A DNA stretch of 36,249 nt, from positions 1 through 36,249 of the forward strand of contig NZ_JAFBDY010000032.1 in the NCBI RefSeq assembly GCF_016908465.1, written 5' to 3'. The notes under the pieces were generated by a model that worked only from the letters and a program-made list of their open reading frames with translations, had not been told where the DNA came from and ran no database searches. Source of the stretch: Lysinibacillus composti (lineage in GTDB: Bacteria > Bacillota > Bacilli > Bacillales_A > Planococcaceae). Positions 7,470 to 15,245 of the stretch are shown in pieces. The translations under genes were made by a program, and so were the position numbers. Each line of letters opens with the position of its first letter. Within the stretch, counting starts at the first letter, position 1.

Positions 7470-8414
7470 TTAATCATCTAGGGGCTCTAATTTAGCTTCA
7501 ATTTCAGCTCGCTTTTCTTCAAGGAAAGGTGGCAGATCTAACTTTTCCCCTAAAGATTCTACACTTGAATCCACAGTAAATCCTGGGTCATCTGTGGCAA
7601 TTTCAATTAGAATACCATTTGATTCTCGGAAGTATATGCTTTTAAAGTAATATCGGTCAACGATACCAGATGATTGATAGCCGCGCTCTTTTACTTTTTC
7701 TTCCCAAAACTTTAGCTCTTCTTCATTTTTTGCACGTATCGCGAGATGATGGATACTTCCCCGACCGGCTCTTTCTTTTGGTCCATCCAATTGTTTAATG
7801 ACAATTTCTCCAAAAGTTTGCTCTTTAATCGATTGATATCTAGACCATTTGTCTGTGCGCTCTACTTCCACGTAATCAAACACTTCTGTTAACGTACTTG
7901 CTAATTTATTTAGATTTTTTACAGTGATTTCAATTGGACCCATCCCAAGAATACGATGTTCCCTAGCCACGATGGAGTCTTCCCAAAGCGCCCACTCTTC
8001 TGGTATTTGCTCTCCATTATTATTTACTAGAATTAATCTTAACCCCTCTGGATCCTCAAACGGAAGTGCTTCTCTTCCAGCATAAGTTGTAATTTCTTGA
8101 TGTTTTACATTTAGTAAATCAAATCTCTTTTTCCAATAGACTAAACTTTCTTCATTTGGAACAAGTAAACCAATCTGAGTAATTGCATTGGTTCCACGAT
8201 GTGTTGAACCTGCCATTGGAATTTCAAAAAATGTTAACCCTGTACCTGGGCTTCCAGTTACATCACCAAAAAACAGATGATACATGGAGGGATCATCTTG
8301 GTTAACGGATGTTTTTACTCTACGTAAACCAAGGACATTTTGATAAAATTGATTATTCCTTTTTGCATTTTTTGTGATCATCGAGATATGATGATGCCCT
8401 AAAATTTTATGCAT
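7470..8414 (-). CDS. Ring-cleaving dioxygenase, VOC/glyoxalase superfamily (MhqA/MhqO-like)
   Basis: A 314-aa two-module vicinal-oxygen-chelate protein resembling the B. subtilis Mhq dioxygenases, which help detoxify hydroquinones and catechols. Metal ligands expected of the fold are visible: His in GHHHISMI near the N-terminus, His in IHHLAIRAKNEEE in the second module, and Glu in GILIEIATDDPGF. Other family blocks are NVLGLRRVKTSVNQDD, LTFFEIPMAG and DLPPFLEEKRAEIEA. The ATG follows GAGGGGGAGTAAAAC. A perfect palindrome identical in its core to the MhqR box lies 94 bases upstream, so quinone-induced expression is likely. A MarR gene follows 127 bases downstream with its own promoter. The exact substrate is inferred, not shown. 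Confidence 0.9.
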   Translation of the reverse strand: MHKILGHHHISMITKNAKRNNQFYQNVLGLRRVKTSVNQDDPSMYHLFFGDVTGSPGTGLTFFEIPMAGSTHRGTNAITQIGLLVPNEESLVYWKKRFDLLNVKHQEITTYAGREALPFEDPEGLRLILVNNNGEQIPEEWALWEDSIVAREHRILGMGPIEITVKNLNKLASTLTEVFDYVEVERTDKWSRYQSIKEQTFGEIVIKQLDGPKERAGRGSIHHLAIRAKNEEELKFWEEKVKERGYQSSGIVDRYYFKSIYFRESNGILIEIATDDPGFTVDSSVESLGEKLDLPPFLEEKRAEIEAKLEPLDD

Positions 8415-8471
8415 GTTTTACTCCCCCTCTTGCTGGTTAAATATACGGTGACTTAAATTATCCTTATCAGC

Positions 8472-8523
8472 ACTGTACTACTCAAATAAAATTATTTCAA
8501 GAATTTTATCTCGAATTCGAGAT
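8472..8523 (-). promoter_or_regulatory. MhqR-type operator and promoter of the dioxygenase gene
   Basis: ATCTCGAATTCGAGAT (8508-8523) is a perfect 16-bp palindrome that fits the published MhqR consensus (tATCTcgaAtTCgAGATa). On the minus strand it sits seven bases before TTGAAA (8500-8495), which is 17 bases from TACAGT (8477-8472). Confidence 0.8.
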
Positions 8524-8587
8524 TTTTTTCATTACAACTTAAAAATTGTGATGTAATCATACTAAGAAGAATGAAATCGAAAATATT

Positions 8588-8619
8588 AAAAAAGACCTGA
8601 ACCCTATAGTTCAAGCCTT
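8588..8619 (-). terminator. Intrinsic terminator of the HlyIII-family gene
   Basis: An 11-bp stem that pairs fully only on the minus-strand RNA (two or three G-U pairs; 8592-8602 with 8609-8619), followed by six U. Confidence 0.75.
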
Positions 8620-8630
8620 TTCATTATATT

Positions 8631-9272
8631 CTATACAAAGAAGTAGATAGCCAAGAACATCGCTACACTTCCACCCATTACAAACACATGCCAAATTGCA
8701 TGATTGTACGGAATTCGTTTATTTTTATAAAAATAAGTACCAATTGTATAAATTAAGCCCCCAGCTAGTAAAGTTAAAAATCCTCCTGCTGAGAAGTTCT
8801 GGGTTAATGGTTTATAGGCAAATATAATGAGCCATCCCATTCCGATATATACGAGGAGTGAAAGGATCTTAAATCGGTACACAAAAAATTGTTTTAAAAT
8901 TATCCCCGTGACCGCTAATATCCATTCTATCGCAAAAATTGTCCAACCTGTTCTCCCACCTATTGCCACAAGTGCAATCGGTGTATATGTCCCTGCAATA
9001 AGTAAAAAGATTGAACTATGATCTAGTTTCTTTAAAAGTGTTTTATGTGTCGGTAATACATGATATAGGGTAGATGCTAAATATAAACAAAACATAGAGA
9101 TTCCAAAAATTATGTAGCTGACTAATTCCGTTGTTGAACCAATGTTTAATGCTTTACGAACGAGTAGAACCGTCGCAGGAACGGTTAACAATGTCCCTAT
9201 TCCATGAGTCATTCCATTCCAAAATTCCTCTTTTACGCTATACCCATTTTGTTCGACTGTAGGCTGTATCAT
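8631..9272 (-). CDS. Hemolysin III / PAQR-family integral membrane protein
   Basis: A 213-aa protein of the HlyIII/PAQR family with seven hydrophobic segments. The conserved metal-site residues are visible: NGMTHGIGT (His) before helix 1, STLYHVL (SxxxH) after helix 2, and NHAIWHVFVMGG (HxxxH) before the last helix. In eukaryotic relatives this set binds zinc and the family is linked to ceramidase or receptor activity; the bacterial role is not settled and the haemolysin name should not be over-read. The start is ATG at 9272 with GAGGTG six bases upstream; an in-frame GTG at 9281 overlaps that ribosome binding site. It is monocistronic, with an 18-bp palindrome about 70 bases upstream. Confidence 0.92.
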   Translation of the reverse strand: MIQPTVEQNGYSVKEEFWNGMTHGIGTLLTVPATVLLVRKALNIGSTTELVSYIIFGISMFCLYLASTLYHVLPTHKTLLKKLDHSSIFLLIAGTYTPIALVAIGGRTGWTIFAIEWILAVTGIILKQFFVYRFKILSLLVYIGMGWLIIFAYKPLTQNFSAGGFLTLLAGGLIYTIGTYFYKNKRIPYNHAIWHVFVMGGSVAMFLAIYFFV

Positions 9273-9341
9273 TCCTATCACCTCTCTATTTAACTATAGC
9301 ACTTCGGTTGGAAGTAAATAGAGGAATATGTAATAAACTGA

Positions 9342-9359
9342 ATATGATATTTATCATAT
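9342..9359. promoter_or_regulatory. Perfect 18-bp palindrome upstream of the HlyIII-family gene
   Basis: ATATGATATTTATCATAT has two 8-base arms around TT. It lies between the menA terminator and the HlyIII gene start, 70 bases from the latter, and is a plausible repressor site. The regulator is unknown; it does not match PerR or Zur consensus exactly. Confidence 0.45.
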
Positions 9360-9377
9360 CCGTGTTGCCGCAACGCG

Positions 9378-9413
9378 AAAAAAGGTACCCCTACAACTAG
9401 TAGAGATACCTTT
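9378..9413 (-). terminator. Intrinsic terminator of menA
   Basis: A 14-base stem (9381-9394 with 9400-9413, with G-U pairs on the minus-strand RNA) followed by six U, nine bases after the menA stop. Confidence 0.8.
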
Positions 9414-9422
9414 CATTCTATA

Positions 9423-10340
9423 TTAAAATAAATAACTGATTAATAATCCAACAGATAATAGTAAGCTAAATAAAGTGTTTGTTATGGCTGTTGACTTCAT
9501 AGCCACTCGCATATATTGGGGTTCTTTTACGCCCTTATTAAATCCTTGAATTGCAGAGATGGGCTTTTTCAAACTTAATAACACAAGTAACGTCCAAGGA
9601 CTTATATCGCCTATCATAACAAGAATGACGATCCAAAGATACGAAATAACAAAGGCATTTGCTAGCACCATTACTGCTTTTTCTCTTCCAAGGAGGATCG
9701 CAAGTGTTTTTCTTCCACCTTTAATATCTTCATCGATATCTCGAATATTATTAGACATGTTAATTGCACCAACTAAAATCCCAATTGGAATTGAGATCAT
9801 CACCGACCAAGATGTCACAGTATTCGTTTGGATAAAGAATGAAATCAATACAAAGCCTGTCCCCATTAATAAACCTGAGAATAATTCCCCAAACGGTGTG
9901 TATGCAATTGGAAGTGGCCCGCCTGTATAAAAGTATCCAACGGCCATTCCAAATAGGCCAATCACAACTAACCACCAGCTACTACTTATACAAATATACA
10001 CACCAATGAAGGCTGCTACTACATAAAGTAGTACGGCAACGGTTAAGACATTTTTAGGCTTTAAACCATGACGGACAATCCCGCCACCGATACCAACTGA
10101 TTCTGCTGTATCCAATCCGCGTTTAAAATCATAGTATTCATTAAATAAGTTAGTAGCAATTTGTAATGCTAAACATGCTACCATCATGGCAATAAATAAT
10201 AACCAATTAATATCTGCTACAAAAAGGGCCATCACAGTTCCCAAGATGACCGGTGCGAACGTTGCTGTTAACGTATGCGGCCTTGTCATCTTCCACATTA
10301 ATTTTGCAGAACTCATCTCTTTTTTCATATATCTATTCAA
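9423..10340 (-). CDS. menA: 1,4-dihydroxy-2-naphthoate polyprenyltransferase MenA
   Basis: A UbiA-superfamily membrane prenyltransferase that attaches the polyprenyl tail to 1,4-dihydroxy-2-naphthoate in menaquinone synthesis. Both Mg-diphosphate-binding Asp motifs are present: NLFNEYYDFKRGLDTAE (about residues 64-80) and NNIRDIDEDIKGGRKTL (about 195-211). Eight or nine hydrophobic segments alternate with them. Long identical blocks to B. subtilis MenA (TRPHTLTA, YTGGPLPIAYTPFGELFSG) make the assignment secure. The exact start is uncertain: the longest reading starts with TTG at 10340, three bases after AGGGAAG, while the in-frame ATG codons at 10328 and 10313 have weaker sites. It is a single gene between the GNAT and HlyIII genes. 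Confidence 0.96.
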   Translation of the reverse strand: MNRYMKKEMSSAKLMWKMTRPHTLTATFAPVILGTVMALFVADINWLLFIAMMVACLALQIATNLFNEYYDFKRGLDTAESVGIGGGIVRHGLKPKNVLTVAVLLYVVAAFIGVYICISSSWWLVVIGLFGMAVGYFYTGGPLPIAYTPFGELFSGLLMGTGFVLISFFIQTNTVTSWSVMISIPIGILVGAINMSNNIRDIDEDIKGGRKTLAILLGREKAVMVLANAFVISYLWIVILVMIGDISPWTLLVLLSLKKPISAIQGFNKGVKEPQYMRVAMKSTAITNTLFSLLLSVGLLISYLF

Positions 10341-10456
10341 CTTCCCTACTTTTTAATATGTAAATCTACTAGTTCTTTAACAAGTCAAACCTCATACATT
10401 ATAACAAATTTATTAATTTCCTCAATGTATGCTGACTTTTGAAATGCATTTTTGGT

Positions 10457-10507
10457 GTTTACGTGCGAGGTTTGAGGGTTACGTGCGACCAGCGTACTTA
10501 CATGTGG
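10457..10507. repeat. Short degenerate direct repeats (about 20-bp period)
   Basis: TTACGTGCGA occurs exactly twice (10459-10468 and 10479-10488) with a degenerate third unit TTACATGTGG at 10498-10507. A related, more decayed array lies at 23907-24000. Confidence 0.6.
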
Positions 10508-10534
10508 GGTTGGAAAATTCCCACACACCATCCA

Positions 10535-10571
10535 TCTGAAAAGCCCACAAATCTACTATCGATTCGTGGGC
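10535..10571 (-). terminator. Intrinsic terminator of the double-GNAT gene
   Basis: An 11-bp stem (10543-10553 with 10561-10571, one G-U pair) followed on the minus strand by TTTTCAGA. Confidence 0.75.
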
Positions 10572-10587
10572 AGCAATAAAATAGCTA

Positions 10588-11463
10588 TTAACCTGTATAA
10601 ATAAAATAATCAAACTGTACGGCCTTAGAGAATCCTGCCTTCTTATAAACGCCTAAAGCACGTTCATTTTCACTTTCAACATCAAGCATAACTTTTTTAT
10701 CACCATTTCGAAACGCAAAATCTTTTACCCACTTCAATAAAGCAGTTCCAATCCCTTGCCCCTGTACTGTAGGGTATACAGCTAAAGCGGTAATCCATTG
10801 TACTTCGCCTTCTTTCGTAGAAGTTATCGTACCAACAATTTGCCCGTTTTGTTCTGCTACCCATAAAATGATACCTTCTGTCGTTGTATTAAAATCGATT
10901 AATTCAACTGACTCTTCACGTAAATCTCCAAAGGCTTCACTTAAAATTTCAATGACCGACTCTTGATCGCATTCGTTATATTGACGAATAAGGAGATCTT
11001 CAGAAGCAGGTTGAGACACTTCCGCTTTGGATTCGAATGTCGCCTCTGAAAAACTATAAGAATATCCATGCTTTTCAAGCAACTTGCGACCATATCGATC
11101 GGTCTCAATTATAATAGCAAGTTCACCCTCTGCTTCCCGCTGAATTAAACCTTCGCTTAAAACTTGGAGAAGAGCCTCATCAATGCCTATTTTTCGATAC
11201 ATTGGGTCGACTAACATTGACCATTCGTACGTATTGAGTCCAATTTGGTCAATAGCGCCTATTACGCCAACTAATTTATTTGTAGTATCATCGTAAGCCA
11301 AAATGAAAAAGCCGCGACTTTTTGGATTACGTGAAGCAAAGAGATTTAACATATTTAAATAAGGAGATCCGTCTAAAACACTAGCATCTTCAGTTAATGC
11401 TTTTACCTCATTATATGTCTCTTCATCTATCGGGAATGATGCAGTAATAATTGATATGTTCAT
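10588..11463 (-). CDS. Tandem GNAT-family N-acetyltransferase
   Basis: A 291-aa protein with two GNAT folds. The C-terminal copy is canonical: motif A is VYPTVQGQGIGTALLKWV (acetyl-CoA pyrophosphate loop Q-x-x-G-x-G/A, about residues 235-252), followed by VESENERALGVYKKAGF. The N-terminal copy is divergent (VDPMYRKIGIDEALLQ, then GRKLLEKHGY) and lacks the full loop, so it may be structural. The family transfers acetyl groups to amines of small molecules or proteins; the acceptor is unknown. The ATG has GGAG eight bases upstream. It lies 73 bases downstream of the ABC exporter pair on the same strand and has the only terminator after them, so it could be co-transcribed. Confidence 0.88.
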   Translation of the reverse strand: MNISIITASFPIDEETYNEVKALTEDASVLDGSPYLNMLNLFASRNPKSRGFFILAYDDTTNKLVGVIGAIDQIGLNTYEWSMLVDPMYRKIGIDEALLQVLSEGLIQREAEGELAIIIETDRYGRKLLEKHGYSYSFSEATFESKAEVSQPASEDLLIRQYNECDQESVIEILSEAFGDLREESVELIDFNTTTEGIILWVAEQNGQIVGTITSTKEGEVQWITALAVYPTVQGQGIGTALLKWVKDFAFRNGDKKVMLDVESENERALGVYKKAGFSKAVQFDYFIYTG

Positions 11464-11536
11464 TCTTCGGCTCCAATTCCATTAAATCTATAGTCTAGTA
11501 ATAAAATATCGAAGTTTCCTATTTTACATCATACCA

Positions 11537-13363
11537 TTAACGAGTCTCAGATTGTTTAAGCATATTTGCATAAATGCCCTCTTTTTGGATTAACTCCTTT
11601 TCAGTACCAGATTCTATAATTACTCCTTCCTGCATAACGAACACAACGTCTGCGTTTCGAATTGTATTTAGTCTGTGAGCAATAACAAAACTCGTGCGAC
11701 CACGCATCAGAATCTCTAAGGCTTCTTGAATTTTTACTTCTGTTACAGTATCGATACTGCTAGTCGCTTCATCTAACAATAGAATAACTGGATCTGCTAT
11801 AAGAGCACGAGCAATCGATAATAGCTGCTTTTGACCTTGTGATATTTCACTACCGTCTGACTTTAACACGGTTTGATAACCATTGGGCAATTTCATAATA
11901 AAATCGTGAGCATTCGCTTTTTTGGCTGCTTCGATTACTTCTTCATCCGTCGCATCTAATCGTCCATAACGGATATTTTCATAAACAGTTGCTTCAAATA
12001 AATACGGTTCTTGTAAAACAAAAGCCATTTGCTCCCGAAGTGTTTTGCGTTTTAAGTGTTGAACATTGACCCCATCAAATAAAACCTCACCATTTTCCAC
12101 ATCATAAAAACGACTTACTAATTGCATAATAGTTGTTTTCCCTGCACCAGTAGCTCCGACAAATGCCGCTGTTTGACCCGGTTGAACATGGAAATTGATA
12201 TCCTTCAAGGTTTGCGCCTCTTCCGATAATTCATATTTAAAGAAAACATTCCTAAACTCGACTTCTCCACGAAGTTGGTGGCGTTCATCTATTTTCCCAT
12301 TATCTTCTTCTGCTGTTTCATCCATAACCCGGAATACTCTTTCAGCTCCTGCAATTGCGGATAATACAGTATTAATTTGGTTAGCAAGCTCATTTAACGG
12401 ACGTGTAAATTGGCGAGCATATTCAGTAAAAATAACAATCGTACCTACTGTTGCAAAACCGTGATAAGCAAGTAGCCCTCCTATCCCGGCCACAATCGCA
12501 AAACTAAAGTTATTTAAGAAGTTCATGACTTTAGGAATATAGCCTGAGTATGTTAAAGCCCAAAATCCTGTACGTCTCAAGTGCTCACTTTTTTCACGAA
12601 ACTCTTTTTTTACCATTTCTTCTCTAGAAAAGGCTTTCACTATTCGTTGTCCTGAAATCGTTTCTTCAATCATTCCGTTTAATTCACCAAGTGCGACTTG
12701 CTGTTCCTTAAATAACTTACTCGTTCTTCTCGTAATAAACCGCATAGCAGTAAACATAAGTGGAATAATGACCATCGTTAAAAGTGTTAATAATGGACTT
12801 AAATAAAGCATGACGATGACTGTACCAGATAACGTCAAAATACTTGAAAATACTTGAATGAAAGAACTATTTAAAGTGGAACTTACCGTTTCAATATCAT
12901 TTGTAGCGTGACTCATCAATTCTCCATGCTGTCTTTTATCAAAAAATGAAACAGGTAATTGTAACAATTGGCTAAACAAACCCGTACGCAATCGATAAAT
13001 GGTTTGTTGGGCAATCCCAATCATCCAGTAATTCTGCAGGAAATAAGTGACCGGCAATACTATATATACTCCAATTAACATCAGAAGAATATGCGCCATA
13101 CCCTTGAAGTTCCCTTTTAAAATATACTCATCAACAATATGCCCAATTAAAAATGGTCCAAGTAATGAAAGAACTGAACTGATTACAACCATAAACAACA
13201 CAAGAATTAGTAAGCCCCGCTTTTCATCAACGAATCTCCAAATACGGGCTAATGTATTTTTCCAATCATTTGCTCGAGGCCCTTTCTTCTTTTTCACCGG
13301 TTTCTTTAAGTCATCTTTGGAAAGCACAGGTTCATAGCCAAAAGGTTTTCGAATGAAATTCAT
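11537..13363 (-). CDS. ABC exporter half-transporter, canonical-ATPase subunit (heterodimer partner B)
   Basis: A 608-aa fused permease-ATPase: six transmembrane helices (about residues 50-330) and a C-terminal ABC domain. Seen motifs: Walker A GATGAGKTT, Q-loop FVLQEPYLF, a degenerate signature ISQGQKQ in place of LSGGQ, intact Walker B plus catalytic Glu (ILLLDEATSSID) and switch His (VIAHRLNT). The start ATG overlaps the stop of the upstream half-transporter by one base, so the two are coupled and form a heterodimer. Its intact Walker B and His pair with the partner's intact LSGGQ to make the working ATP site. The architecture matches Bacillus YfiBC/BmrCD-type multidrug exporters; the substrate is unknown. 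A charged stretch (KKPVKKKKGPR) precedes the first helix. Confidence 0.93.
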   Translation of the reverse strand: MNFIRKPFGYEPVLSKDDLKKPVKKKKGPRANDWKNTLARIWRFVDEKRGLLILVLFMVVISSVLSLLGPFLIGHIVDEYILKGNFKGMAHILLMLIGVYIVLPVTYFLQNYWMIGIAQQTIYRLRTGLFSQLLQLPVSFFDKRQHGELMSHATNDIETVSSTLNSSFIQVFSSILTLSGTVIVMLYLSPLLTLLTMVIIPLMFTAMRFITRRTSKLFKEQQVALGELNGMIEETISGQRIVKAFSREEMVKKEFREKSEHLRRTGFWALTYSGYIPKVMNFLNNFSFAIVAGIGGLLAYHGFATVGTIVIFTEYARQFTRPLNELANQINTVLSAIAGAERVFRVMDETAEEDNGKIDERHQLRGEVEFRNVFFKYELSEEAQTLKDINFHVQPGQTAAFVGATGAGKTTIMQLVSRFYDVENGEVLFDGVNVQHLKRKTLREQMAFVLQEPYLFEATVYENIRYGRLDATDEEVIEAAKKANAHDFIMKLPNGYQTVLKSDGSEISQGQKQLLSIARALIADPVILLLDEATSSIDTVTEVKIQEALEILMRGRTSFVIAHRLNTIRNADVVFVMQEGVIIESGTEKELIQKEGIYANMLKQSETR

Positions 13364-15090
13364 TACGCTTCACCTACCCGATCTTGCTGTGACATAACAA
13401 TTTTCTTATATTCAGTACTTCCCTTTAATAGTTCATCATGGGTACCATTGGCAACAATTCGCCCTTCATCGAGTAATAAAATACGATCTGCTCCTTTTGC
13501 AGTTTGAATTTTTTGGGTAACCACTAATTTAGTTGCCCCCTCTTCTTCAAGCGCATCCCACAAAGCCATTTCAGTTCTTACATCAAGCGCACTCGTACTA
13601 TCATCCAAAATTAGAATTTTAGCATGACGAATTAAAGCACGTGCAATCGATAATCGTTGTTTTTGACCACCAGATAAATTAACACCCTTTTGACCAACAC
13701 GCGTGTTATAACCTTGAGGAAATTTTTCGATGGATGAATGAATTTGTGCCTTTGTAGCAGCTTCTATTACTTCACCCAATATGGCATTCTGTTTTCCCCA
13801 ACTAACGTTTTCAGTAATTGAACCTGTAAAAAGCATGGATTGCTGAGGTACGTATCCAATGATCGAACGTAAGTGCTCCAAATCCCACTCTTTACTATTA
13901 CGACCACCAATATAAACATCACCAGAAGTTGGTTCGTAAAAACGAGGGATTAAACTAAGTAAAGTTGACTTTCCAGAACCTGTTGCCCCTAGAATCGCTA
14001 ACTTTTCACCAGGGTTTACTGTAAAGGAGATATTTTTAAGCACCGGTTGATCAGTATTTGGATAAGTAAATGTAACGTTTTCGAAACGGATTAATCCAAC
14101 TTCCTCAAATGGTGTCACAGATGTACCTTCTTTAGTTTCCTCTGTTGCTCCTTCAAGAATTAAAATTTCCTCAATACGTTCAGCAGAAGCTTTCGCCCGG
14201 GAGAAAGCCATAATAATAAAAGCAAACATGGAAAAGTTACCTGTAATTCGCATCGCATAGTTTACTACCGCTACTAGCTCACCCACTTGTGCATTGCCGC
14301 TACTAACCTCTTTAGATCCAAACCATAAGACGGCAAGCATACTTAAATTCATGAAAAACAGCAACACTGGCATAATGATTTCCATTACGCGTAGAGCCTT
14401 CATTGTATCGAATTTTAGGTTATCCGCGACTTGTTCAAACCGTTTCATTTCATATGTACCGCGCATATATGCCTTTACTAGCCGGATAGCTTGTAAACTT
14501 TCCTGTAACACTCGATTGACTTGATCCACACCACGTTGAACTTGTCCGAAATGCTGAACGCCTTTCCGTACCATTACAACTAAAAAGATGATTAGTATCG
14601 GTGTAGAAATACATAATATAAAGGCAATTTTGGCATTGACGAAAAACGCCATAATTAAACTTCCTAATACAACAAGTGGTGCTCGTAGCATAATCCGCAA
14701 GCTCATAAAGAAGATACTTTGCACTTGCTGTACATCGTTCGTTAGCCTTGTGATCAAGCCTGATGTAGGAAATCTTAAATATGTAGCTATCGTGAATGAT
14801 TGGATTTTTTCAAACAATGCATTACGTAAATCGTAGGAAAAACTTTGCGCAGCATGGGAAGAAAAATAGGAATTTACGACACCACTCGTGAAAGCTAATA
14901 ATGCAAAAATGACTAGTATAATTCCCCATTTCCAAATCAGACCTGAATCGTTTAGCAAAATCCCTTCATCAATAATTTTGGCAATAATTAATGGTTGAAA
15001 AAGCTCAACAAACATTTCAATGAGCATCAAACTAAATGCAATCATTGCAGGTACTTTATAAGGTTTAATATACGAAAATACAGTCTTCAC
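13363..15090 (-). CDS. ABC exporter half-transporter with degenerate ATP site (heterodimer partner A)
   Basis: A 575-aa fused permease-ATPase, first of the exporter pair. Six membrane helices occupy about residues 10-300. ABC motifs: Walker A GATGSGKST, intact signature NLSGGQKQ, but Walker B ends in Asp (ILILDDSTSALD, Asp for catalytic Glu) and the switch His is Gln (VTQKIQTA). That is the classic non-hydrolysing half of a heterodimeric exporter. The likely start is GTG at 15090, which follows AAGGGGTGAGCAA; an in-frame ATG at 15111 has no ribosome binding site. The 5' leader carries an anti-Shine-Dalgarno segment that could sequester this very site, so drug- or stress-induced translation is plausible by analogy with BmrCD. 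Substrate unknown. Confidence 0.92.
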   Translation of the reverse strand: MKTVFSYIKPYKVPAMIAFSLMLIEMFVELFQPLIIAKIIDEGILLNDSGLIWKWGIILVIFALLAFTSGVVNSYFSSHAAQSFSYDLRNALFEKIQSFTIATYLRFPTSGLITRLTNDVQQVQSIFFMSLRIMLRAPLVVLGSLIMAFFVNAKIAFILCISTPILIIFLVVMVRKGVQHFGQVQRGVDQVNRVLQESLQAIRLVKAYMRGTYEMKRFEQVADNLKFDTMKALRVMEIIMPVLLFFMNLSMLAVLWFGSKEVSSGNAQVGELVAVVNYAMRITGNFSMFAFIIMAFSRAKASAERIEEILILEGATEETKEGTSVTPFEEVGLIRFENVTFTYPNTDQPVLKNISFTVNPGEKLAILGATGSGKSTLLSLIPRFYEPTSGDVYIGGRNSKEWDLEHLRSIIGYVPQQSMLFTGSITENVSWGKQNAILGEVIEAATKAQIHSSIEKFPQGYNTRVGQKGVNLSGGQKQRLSIARALIRHAKILILDDSTSALDVRTEMALWDALEEEGATKLVVTQKIQTAKGADRILLLDEGRIVANGTHDELLKGSTEYKKIVMSQQDRVGEA

Positions 15091-15094
15091 TTGC

Positions 15095-15198
15095 TCACCC
15101 CTTATTATCATCTACTACATTATCTTCCTCCTGCGGTTACTCGTCGCAGTAAAACCTTTGTTCCTAAGGAGGTGATTTCAGAATGTCACCACCCCTTA
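15095..15198 (-). promoter_or_regulatory. Putative translational attenuator leader of the ABC exporter
   Basis: Reading the minus-strand RNA: UAAGGGGUGGUGA (15198-15186), then UCACCUCCUUA (15175-15165), identical to the anti-Shine-Dalgarno core of 16S rRNA, then two mutually exclusive small stems (15156-15148 with 15141-15135, or 15149-15145 with 15135-15131), then GGAGG-AAGATA-AUG-UAG, then UAAGGGGUGA (15104-15095) serving the GTG start. The anti-SD can pair with either the upstream decoy or the real site. Function is inferred from pairing only. Confidence 0.5.
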
Positions 15199-15200
15199 GC

Positions 15201-15237
15201 AAAAAAGACCGTCTCATAGTAAATGACGGACTTTTTA
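15201..15237 (-). terminator. Terminator after the EamA gene
   Basis: AAAAAGtCCGTC pairs with GACGGtCTTTTTT on the minus strand (15225-15237 with 15201-15213). It sits directly upstream of the exporter leader; no separate promoter is obvious between it and the exporter, so partial readthrough is possible. Confidence 0.75.
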
Positions 15238-15245
15238 TTAAAGAT

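Noticed and set aside
8631..9272. Calling the HlyIII-family protein a toxin
   Set aside because: The family is widespread in non-pathogens and the conserved residues fit a PAQR-type metal-site membrane protein; no evidence for haemolytic function.
9559..9930. 123-codon plus-strand ORF inside menA
   Set aside because: Antisense shadow of a conserved, intact prenyltransferase gene.
10500..10577. 25-codon plus-strand ORF beginning ATGTGGGG
   Set aside because: No ribosome binding site, and it overlaps the terminator of the GNAT gene.
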